This document shows positions 1 through 4,342 of a stretch of 6,368 bases of DNA, in pieces. The stretch comes from Bacteroidota bacterium (lineage in GTDB: Bacteria > Bacteroidota > Bacteroidia > NS11-12g > UBA955). The stretch lies in NCBI GenBank assembly GCA_008081305.1, contig VMCP01000268.1:1-6368 (forward strand), in the 5' to 3' direction. The notes under the pieces are model-generated. The model worked only from the letters and a program-made list of their open reading frames with translations. It did not search any database and was not told where the DNA came from. Each line of letters starts with the position of its first letter. The first letter of the stretch is position 1. The position numbers and the translations under genes are program-made.

Positions 1-1
1 T

Positions 2-736
2 GATGCGGGAGTTCATTTTGGACATCTTACCCGTAAGTGGAATCCAAGAATGGCACCATACATCTTTATGGAGCAAAATGGGATTCACATCATCGATTTA
101 AAGAAAACAGAATCTCGTTTAGAAGAAGCGAAGGCAGCAGCAAAGAATATTGCAAAGTCTGGCCGTCGTATCTTGTTTGTATCCACTAAGAAGCAGGCGA
201 AAGAAATCGTTTCTACCGAAGCAGCGAAGGCCGGGATGCCACACGTAACCGAAAGATGGTTGGGTGGTATGTTGACCAACTTCCAAACGGTGCGTCGTTC
301 AATCAAGCGTATGCAGGTGATTGATAAAATGGCTACGGACGGAACATTCGAGCGTTTGAACAAGAAAGAGCGTTTGATGCTTGATCGTGAGAAGATCAAA
401 TTAGCGCGTGTTTTAGGCGGTATCGAGGAAATGACGAAACTACCTGGTGCGTTATTTGTAGTTGATATCAAGCGTGAACACTTAGCAATATCCGAAGCTC
501 AGCGTTTGGGTATTCCTGTAATCGCGTTGGTTGATACTAATTCTGACCCAACATTAGTGAATTACCCAATTCCTGGTAACGATGATGCTTCTAAAAGTAT
601 TGAGTTGATCGTGTCTGAATTGGCATCTGCTATTTCAGAAGGAACTGCAGCTCGTAAGAAGGAGAAGCAAGTTGAAGAAGCAAAGAACCAAGAGAAAGCT
701 GCCGAAGCAGAAGTTGCAACTGAATCTGAAAAATAA
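2..736 (+). CDS. rpsB: 30S ribosomal protein S2 (5' end outside window)
   Basis: Structural protein of the small ribosomal subunit, needed with S1 for mRNA binding. The frame is open from base 2 and reads D-A-G-V-H-F-G-H-L-T-R-K-W-N-P-R-M, the near-invariant S2 N-terminus, so the ATG at 50 is internal and about 8-12 residues lie upstream of the window. Further S2 signatures follow: N-G-I-H-I-I-D-L, R-W-L-G-G-M-L-T-N-F, L-G-G-I-E-E-M, and the V-D-T-N-S-D-P segment with I-P-G-N-D-D-A close behind. The last 30 or so residues form a low-complexity Lys/Glu/Ala tail, a variable extension common in S2. It is followed after 6 bp by tsf, the classic rpsB-tsf pair. 244 residues are visible, consistent with a normal-length protein. 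Identity is certain; only the start is missing. Confidence 0.98.
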   Translation, partial: DAGVHFGHLTRKWNPRMAPYIFMEQNGIHIIDLKKTESRLEEAKAAAKNIAKSGRRILFVSTKKQAKEIVSTEAAKAGMPHVTERWLGGMLTNFQTVRRSIKRMQVIDKMATDGTFERLNKKERLMLDREKIKLARVLGGIEEMTKLPGALFVVDIKREHLAISEAQRLGIPVIALVDTNSDPTLVNYPIPGNDDASKSIELIVSELASAISEGTAARKKEKQVEEAKNQEKAAEAEVATESEK

Positions 737-742
737 AAAACA

Positions 743-1573
743 ATGAGCATTAGTGCATCTGAAGTAAATAACCTGCGCAAGGCAACTGGCGCTGGTTTGA
801 TGGATTGTAAAAAAGCATTAACCGAAACTAACGGTGATTTTGATGCAGCAGTAGATTTTTTGCGTAAGCGTGGTGCTAAAATTGCAGCCAAGCGTGCGGA
901 TCGTGAAGCTACCGAGGGAGCAGTTATTGCATTAACGTCAGCAGATAACAAAACTGGTGTTATCGTTTTGTTGAGTTGTGAGACTGATTTCGTAGCAAAG
1001 AATGACGGATTCGTTGCGTTTGCTAAGGAAATCGCGGAAGTGGCTCTAGCCGAGAAGCCAGCGGATATTTCAGCGCTTAAAACACTTAAAGTGGGTGCAG
1101 TTGCGTTGGAAGCAAGATTACTCGAAGAAGTAGCAAAAATTGGAGAGAAAATTGATGTTGTTCACTACGAGTTAGTAGAGGGTGAAAATATTGTGCCTTA
1201 CATTCATGCTGGAAACAGAATGGGTGTGTTGGTTGAAATGAATAATGCAGCAACCGATGCCAATATTTCTGCGGGTAAAGATGTAGCAATGCAGATTGCT
1301 GCAATGAATCCTGTAGCCGTTGATAAAGATGGGGTAGATGCAGCGACTGTTGAACGTGAAATGAAGATTGGACGTGAGCAGGCAATTGCTGAAGGTAAAC
1401 CAGAAAACATCATTGATCGTATCGCTGAGGGTAAATTACAGAAGTTCTTTAAAGAGAATACCCTGTTGAATCAGGACTTTGTAAAAGACTCTTCCATGAG
1501 CGTGGCTAAAATGTTAGATGGGGTTGAAAAAGGACTCACAATCAAACAATTTAAGCGAGTACAATTAGGTTAA
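743..1573 (+). CDS. tsf: Translation elongation factor Ts
   Basis: Guanine nucleotide exchange factor that releases GDP from EF-Tu during elongation; cytoplasmic. The N-terminal UBA-like domain (about residues 1-50) carries the hallmark L-R-K-A-T-G-A-G-L-M-D-C-K-K-A-L, followed by G-D-F-D-A-A-V-D-F-L-R-K-R-G. The core contains S-C-E-T-D-F-V-A-K-N (residues 78-87), the segment whose Asp-Phe inserts into EF-Tu to disturb the Mg/nucleotide site. The second half carries the dimerisation-type core and the C-terminal helix, with N-P-V-A-V near residue 290 of the usual alignment and L-L-N-Q-D-F-V-K-D near the end. 276 residues is normal for the family. There is no Shine-Dalgarno; the 6-bp gap to rpsB and upstream bases are A-rich. 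It is co-transcribed with rpsB and followed by an intrinsic terminator 14-45 bp past the stop. Confidence 0.98.
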   Translation: MSISASEVNNLRKATGAGLMDCKKALTETNGDFDAAVDFLRKRGAKIAAKRADREATEGAVIALTSADNKTGVIVLLSCETDFVAKNDGFVAFAKEIAEVALAEKPADISALKTLKVGAVALEARLLEEVAKIGEKIDVVHYELVEGENIVPYIHAGNRMGVLVEMNNAATDANISAGKDVAMQIAAMNPVAVDKDGVDAATVEREMKIGREQAIAEGKPENIIDRIAEGKLQKFFKENTLLNQDFVKDSSMSVAKMLDGVEKGLTIKQFKRVQLG

Positions 1574-1586
1574 TTTAGTTAATATC

Positions 1587-1619
1587 AAAAAATCCTCCGA
1601 AATTCGGGGGATTTTTTTT
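1587..1619 (+). terminator. Intrinsic terminator after tsf
   Basis: A 10-bp hairpin stem (1591-1600 with 1604-1613, one U:G pair, 3-nt loop A-A-U) has a C/G-rich core and is followed by an uninterrupted T run (1612-1619). A-rich bases upstream can extend the stem. It lies 14 bp past the tsf stop and ends 12 bp before the pyrH start, so it separates the rpsB-tsf transcript from pyrH or acts as an attenuator between them. Confidence 0.88.
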
Positions 1620-1631
1620 GCCAAAAAACAC

Positions 1632-2339
1632 ATGAAATACCAAAGAATTTTACTCAAACTAAGTGGTGAAGCCTTGTTAGGTAACCAAGATTACGGGATT
1701 GATCCGGTTGTTTTAAAACAATATGCTGAAGAGGTTAATGCCGTAGTTCAAGAAGGGGTACAAGTGGCCATAGTCATAGGCGGTGGTAATATTTTTAGAG
1801 GTGTTCAAGGTGCGCAAGGTGGAGTTGTAGATAGAGCTACAGGGGATTACATGGGAATGCTCGCCACGATGATGAATGCAATGGCGATTCAAGGGGCGTT
1901 CGAAAAGGAGGGGATCGTAACGAGGCTGCTTTCGGCCATTAAAATGGAGCAAATATCAGAACCGTTTATACGTCGCAGGGCTATTCGCCATTTAGAAAAA
2001 GGTAGGGTAGTTATTTTCGGTGCCGGTACCGGGAATCCGTACTTCACTACAGATACAGCGGCTTCATTAAGAGCGGTAGAGATTGAAGCTGATATTGTGA
2101 TTAAAGGCACGCGAGTGGATGGTATTTATTCCGCTGATCCTGAAAAGAATCCGGAGGCAGTGAAATACGACAAGATTTCGTACAAAGACGTATTTGATAA
2201 AGATTTGAACGTGATGGATATGACGGCCTTTACTTTATGTCACGAGAATAAAAAGCAAATAGTCGTGTTCAATATGAATGAGCCAGGTAACTTGTTAAAG
2301 TTAGCCAAAGGCGATTCTATAGGTACTCTAGTTCATTAA
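1632..2339 (+). CDS. pyrH: UMP kinase
   Basis: Bacterial hexameric UMP kinase of the amino-acid kinase superfamily: ATP + UMP gives ADP + UDP, the step feeding UTP and CTP synthesis in the cytoplasm. Visible motifs, in order: K-L-S-G-E-A-L at residues 9-15 (phosphate-binding Lys9), I-G-G-G-N-I-F-R-G at 49-57, the UMP-site segment G-D-Y-M-G-M-L-A-T-M-M-N-A at 71-83, G-T-G-N-P-Y-F-T-T-D-T-A-A at 132-144, and K-G-T-R-V-D-G-I-Y-S-A-D-P at 158-170. The 235-residue length matches the family and no key residue is missing. The start is the first ATG after the terminator, with an A-rich leader and no Shine-Dalgarno. Members of this family are usually activated by GTP and inhibited by UTP. frr, its common downstream neighbour, is absent here. 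Confidence 0.98.
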   Translation: MKYQRILLKLSGEALLGNQDYGIDPVVLKQYAEEVNAVVQEGVQVAIVIGGGNIFRGVQGAQGGVVDRATGDYMGMLATMMNAMAIQGAFEKEGIVTRLLSAIKMEQISEPFIRRRAIRHLEKGRVVIFGAGTGNPYFTTDTAASLRAVEIEADIVIKGTRVDGIYSADPEKNPEAVKYDKISYKDVFDKDLNVMDMTAFTLCHENKKQIVVFNMNEPGNLLKLAKGDSIGTLVH

Positions 2340-2341
2340 AG

Positions 2342-2363
2342 GTAAACCAACTCATGGGTTTAC
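2342..2363 (+). other. Small inverted repeat between pyrH and the HhH gene
   Basis: A 7-bp perfect stem (2342-2348 with 2357-2363) closes an 8-nt loop three bases past the pyrH stop. No T run follows, so it is not a standard terminator. It could be a 3'-end stabilising hairpin for pyrH mRNA, a processing site, or chance. The role is unknown. Confidence 0.4.
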
Positions 2364-2378
2364 AATATTTGTGTTCGT

Positions 2379-2564
2379 ATGCCTAACGATTTTTCGAAAC
2401 TAGATTTAAATTTATTGGATCTTGGTTTAGCTAAGCCTGCTTTGAGGGCCTTGGTTATTGCAGAATTATATACCTTGAATCAAGTACGGAAGTACGGCCT
2501 AGAAGCAATATCTAAATTGCACGGGATAGGGCCGACAGCTATTCATAAGTTATTTCCAAAATAA
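2379..2564 (+). CDS. Small helix-hairpin-helix protein, RNAP alpha-CTD-like
   Basis: 61-residue protein made almost entirely of one helix-hairpin-helix-type domain. Residues 13-60 can be laid along the RNA polymerase alpha C-terminal domain pattern: L-G-L-A-K-P-A-L-R-A-L as helix 1, Y-T-L-N-Q-V-R-K-Y as the 'T-V-x-E-L' helix, then L-H-G-I-G-P-T-A-I-H-K-L as the HhH hairpin matching the alpha 'N-L-G-K-K-S-L' turn. The Arg and Asn that alpha-CTD uses for the UP-element minor groove appear as Pro17 and Arg20 in my eye alignment, so DNA recognition would differ. The fold suggests nucleic-acid or protein binding, but no function can be assigned. It starts 39 bp after pyrH and ends exactly at the left arm of a terminator, which supports a genuine transcribed gene. 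Exact family name unknown. Confidence 0.78.
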   Translation: MPNDFSKLDLNLLDLGLAKPALRALVIAELYTLNQVRKYGLEAISKLHGIGPTAIHKLFPK

Positions 2565-2594
2565 AAGAGGCCTCTAAATATAGAGGCCTCTTTT
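2563..2594. terminator. Bidirectional intrinsic terminator
   Basis: Perfect 14-bp stem (2563-2576 with 2581-2594) around a 4-nt AATA loop, with A4 on the left and T4 on the right, so both strands read hairpin plus U run. Each arm contains the self-complementary core A-G-A-G-G-C-C-T-C-T. It lies between the convergent HhH gene (whose stop codon supplies the first two stem bases) and rpsT (stop 19 bp away), and serves both. Confidence 0.93.
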
Positions 2595-2613
2595 CAAATT
2601 GAAATATTTTTAA

Positions 2614-2868
2614 CTAAGCTAAGGCGTTAACGTGGCGTTGAAGACTTGACTTCAAATTGCCCGCTTTATTCTTATGTATAATATTTTTCTTTGCTAGTTT
2701 GTCAACCGCGTTGAAGGCAATCTTCAACATAGGCTCAGCCTCGGCTTTGGTTTGAGCATTGCGAACATTTTTGATGATGGTACGAGCAGTTTTGTGCTGG
2801 TAACGATTGAGTTCACGCTTAGCGTTGTTGGAACGAATTCTCTTTATTGCTGATTTGTGATTTGCCAT
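2614..2868 (-). CDS. rpsT: 30S ribosomal protein S20
   Basis: 16S rRNA-binding protein of the small subunit, an early assembly component. The sequence M-A-N-H-K-S-A-I-K-R-I-R is the diagnostic N-terminus, followed by a basic helical protein with K-T-A-R-T-I-I-K and a D-K-L-A-K-K-N-I-I-H-K-N-K-A-G-N-L-K-S stretch near the C-terminus. It has 84 residues and is rich in Lys, Arg and Ala, as expected. The ATG at 2868 is chosen over an in-frame upstream start near 2889 for two reasons: M-A-N-H-K is the conserved start, and the upstream start would fall inside the promoter -7 box. The gene is monocistronic or the last gene of the phosphatase-ferredoxin transcript; it has its own promoter and ends at the shared terminator. 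Confidence 0.98.
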   Translation of the reverse strand: MANHKSAIKRIRSNNAKRELNRYQHKTARTIIKNVRNAQTKAEAEPMLKIAFNAVDKLAKKNIIHKNKAGNLKSSLQRHVNALA

Positions 2869-2886
2869 TGGTCTATTAAAGGATTG

Positions 2887-2917
2887 CAAAGATAAGGCGT
2901 TAGGTTAAAATAATCAA
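2887..2917 (-). promoter_or_regulatory. Bacteroidota-type promoter of rpsT
   Basis: On the - strand, TTG (2917-2915) is separated by exactly 20 bp from TATCTTTG (2894-2887). This is a full match to the Bacteroidota housekeeping consensus TTG-N19/20-TAnnTTTG. It lies in the 62-bp gap between ferredoxin and rpsT. A start of transcription 4-7 bp past the -7 box would give a leader of only about 12-15 nt before the ATG at 2868. Confidence 0.85.
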
Positions 2918-2930
2918 CACCTGAAATAAT

Positions 2931-3257
2931 TTATTCTGATTCGGGGGCAAGTCTAATCACTAGCCCATCAATGGCTTGGTTTAGATGTAACTGGCAACCT
3001 AACCGAGAATTATCCTCTACGTAAAAAGCTTGATCAAGCATGTCCAGTTCTGCATCGCTTTGTTCGGGTAATTCATGGTCACTTTCCACGTACACTTGGC
3101 AAGTTGCACACATAGCCATACCTCCGCATTCTCCTTTCACAGGTAGTTCAACGGCCTTGCAGAATTCCATGAGATTCATATTCATGTCGGTTGGGGCCTC
3201 GTATTGACGTGAGTTCCCCCTCCTATCTATAATGGTGATTTTTATGGTATTGTCCAT
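2931..3257 (-). CDS. [2Fe-2S] ferredoxin, adrenodoxin-like
   Basis: Small soluble electron carrier with a plant/adrenodoxin-type beta-grasp fold. Cluster ligands are Cys44, Cys50, Cys53 (C-x5-C-x2-C, read as E-C-G-G-M-A-M-C-A-T-C) and Cys88 in R-L-G-C-Q-L. The long C53-C88 spacing with an acidic D-M-L-D segment between is typical of adrenodoxin/Isc-type ferredoxins, which use acidic residues to dock redox partners. The 108-residue length fits. The C-terminal I-R-L-A-P-E also matches the family. An extra Cys33 is present. It starts 3 bp after the phosphatase stop, so the two are almost certainly co-transcribed. The physiological partner cannot be named from this window: no reductase, cytochrome P450 or isc/suf gene is nearby. 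Confidence 0.93.
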   Translation of the reverse strand: MDNTIKITIIDRRGNSRQYEAPTDMNMNLMEFCKAVELPVKGECGGMAMCATCQVYVESDHELPEQSDAELDMLDQAFYVEDNSRLGCQLHLNQAIDGLVIRLAPESE

Positions 3258-3260
3258 GTA

Positions 3261-3902
3261 CTATGCTTTCTTTAGGTGGTCAGTATAATTGAAACGAGTG
3301 ATATTGAATTTATCGGCAGTATTTTGTTCTAGAATGTAGAGACCTAAATTTTCATGCGGGAATTTATCCATGTTTTTAAGTTCTTCACCCGTCAATAAAC
3401 ATAAGAAACTTCTGATAGCCCTGCCATGCATGCAGATTAAAATTTTTTGATAGTCGGTGCTTAGAATTTTAGCTAACCCTATTTTTTGTCTTGCATACAT
3501 AGAGGCAGCGGATTCACCTCCATCAACCGACGCTTCGTAATCTCCTTTTTTCCAACGAGCTGAGATTCCTAAAAAATGATTGTAACGCTCGGGTGTTGGT
3601 TCTTTTCCTTCCAGGACTCCCCAATTTATTTCATTTAATTCAGGAATAATGAGTTGTTTGAGTCCAGACTGTACAAATGGAGCCACGCTTTGATGGGTTC
3701 TCTTAAGTTCGGAAACAAAAAGGGCATCAAAATTTTCAGCTTGAAAAGCTTCATGAAAAGCAATTGCTTGATTTTTTCCCGTCTCATTTAGATCAGAATC
3801 GATTCCAGAACCCTGTACGATTTTGCGCAGATTGTAGTCAGTTTCACCATGTCTGACTAAATAGATTGTTTTTCTTGTATGTGAATTGGAAATTTGAGAC
3901 AT
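3261..3902 (-). CDS. Histidine phosphatase family protein (phosphoglycerate mutase-like)
   Basis: Cytoplasmic phosphatase of the branch-1 histidine phosphatase superfamily, which works through a phosphohistidine intermediate. Numbered from ATG 3902 (213 residues): R-H-G-E-T at 17-21 with nucleophile His18, the S-E-L-K-R-T phosphate-pocket motif (Arg68), E-I-N-W-G-V-L-E-G with acid Glu91, G-G-E-S at 128-131, and second catalytic His159 in M-H-G-R-A-I-R. The usual S-H-G-G-x-I-R has Arg at the second Gly position here, a mild departure. All catalytic positions are intact. The substrate is unknown; family members act on phosphoglycerates, sugar phosphates, cobalamin/nucleotide intermediates or phosphoproteins. 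A TTG at 3905 could extend it by one residue, but ATG 3902 is preferred. It leads the ferredoxin operon and is divergent from the thioesterase with 2 bp between start codons. Confidence 0.92.
   Translation of the reverse strand: MSQISNSHTRKTIYLVRHGETDYNLRKIVQGSGIDSDLNETGKNQAIAFHEAFQAENFDALFVSELKRTHQSVAPFVQSGLKQLIIPELNEINWGVLEGKEPTPERYNHFLGISARWKKGDYEASVDGGESAASMYARQKIGLAKILSTDYQKILICMHGRAIRSFLCLLTGEELKNMDKFPHENLGLYILEQNTADKFNITRFNYTDHLKKA
3866..3896 (+). promoter_or_regulatory. Candidate promoter for thioesterase-isochorismate synthase operon
   Basis: TTG (3866-3868), 20-bp spacer, then GAAATTTG (3889-3896), which differs from TAnnTTTG only at the first base. It lies wholly inside the phosphatase coding sequence. 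A start 4-7 bp downstream would fall at about 3900-3903, making the thioesterase message leaderless or nearly so. Spacing is right, but the match is imperfect and AT-rich chance hits are possible. Confidence 0.4.
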
Positions 3903-3904
3903 CA

Positions 3905-4342
3905 ATGGAGGCAGTGTTTAACCCTACGAAGATAAGTATCGAAGCCCTTAACGACCGATGTAATCAAACGATGAGTACAGCAATTGGTCTAACATTTACT
4001 AAAATAACAGAGCAGGCGTTGTATGCAGAGATGACTGTAAGTGAGAAAAACTGCCAACCACTCGGTCATTTGAATGGAGGTGCATCTATGGCGGCGATTG
4101 AAATTGTCGGTTCCATGGCGGCAAACCTTGTTTTGGATAGGGAGAAATTTGTGGCCGTTGGTCAAAATATTCAAGGAAGTCATTTGAGGCCAGCGCTCTT
4201 AGGTGAGGTCGTAACAGCTGTTGGTACGCCTTTACATATTGGAAGAAAAACACAGCTTTGGGAAGTGAGTATATTCAATAACAAAGAAAAAATGATTTGC
4301 AAGGGTAGTATTACCATGGCGGTTATCCCCACACAAAAATGA
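3905..4342 (+). CDS. PaaI-type hotdog thioesterase, possible DHNA-CoA thioesterase (MenI)
   Basis: Acyl-CoA thioesterase of the hotdog/4HBT superfamily, PaaI/YdiI branch, normally a homotetramer. The 145-residue protein has the family core Q-P-L-G-H-L-N-G-G-A-S-M-A-A-I-E at 51-66, then V-G-Q-N-I-Q-G-S-H-L-R-P-A at 85-97 (the usual 'N-x-x-H-x-R-P' strand), and G-R-K-T-Q-L-W-E-V at 113-121. Gln51 and catalytic Glu66 are present, but the usual HGG His is Asn57. The ATG at 3905 keeps the N-terminal helix (S-I-E-A-L-N) that the family has; the longer frame to TTG 3866 adds only non-conserved residues. Its stop overlaps the isochorismate synthase start by ATGA, so the pair is translationally coupled. 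That linkage, and the fact that E. coli MenI belongs to this branch, suggest DHNA-CoA hydrolysis in menaquinone synthesis, as an inference. Confidence 0.88.
   Translation: MEAVFNPTKISIEALNDRCNQTMSTAIGLTFTKITEQALYAEMTVSEKNCQPLGHLNGGASMAAIEIVGSMAANLVLDREKFVAVGQNIQGSHLRPALLGEVVTAVGTPLHIGRKTQLWEVSIFNNKEKMICKGSITMAVIPTQK
3927..3950 (-). promoter_or_regulatory. Weak candidate -7 element for phosphatase-ferredoxin operon
   Basis: On the - strand, TATCTTCG (3934-3927) is one base off the TAnnTTTG consensus and 24 bp upstream of ATG 3902. It lies inside the thioesterase coding region. No proper TTG is found 19-20 bp further upstream, so this is only a tentative site. The listed span includes part of the spacer. 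Confidence 0.25.

Noticed and set aside
85..471. Long open frame on the - strand inside rpsB
   Set aside because: It is a mirror of a highly conserved S2 coding region, with no recognisable protein family; the same applies to the open frames opposite tsf, pyrH, the thioesterase and menF.
2364..2371. AATATTTG as a -7 box for the HhH gene
   Set aside because: It is one base off TAnnTTTG, but there is no TTG at 19-21 bp upstream, so it does not make a two-part promoter. Co-transcription with pyrH is as likely.
2869..2889. Seven-residue N-terminal extension of S20
   Set aside because: The conserved S20 start is M-A-N-H-K at 2868, and the upstream start codon overlaps the -7 box of the promoter.
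3866..3904. Longer thioesterase start at TTG 3866
   Set aside because: It adds 13 residues not expected in the family and would overlap the phosphatase coding region; ATG 3905 fits the conserved N-terminal helix.
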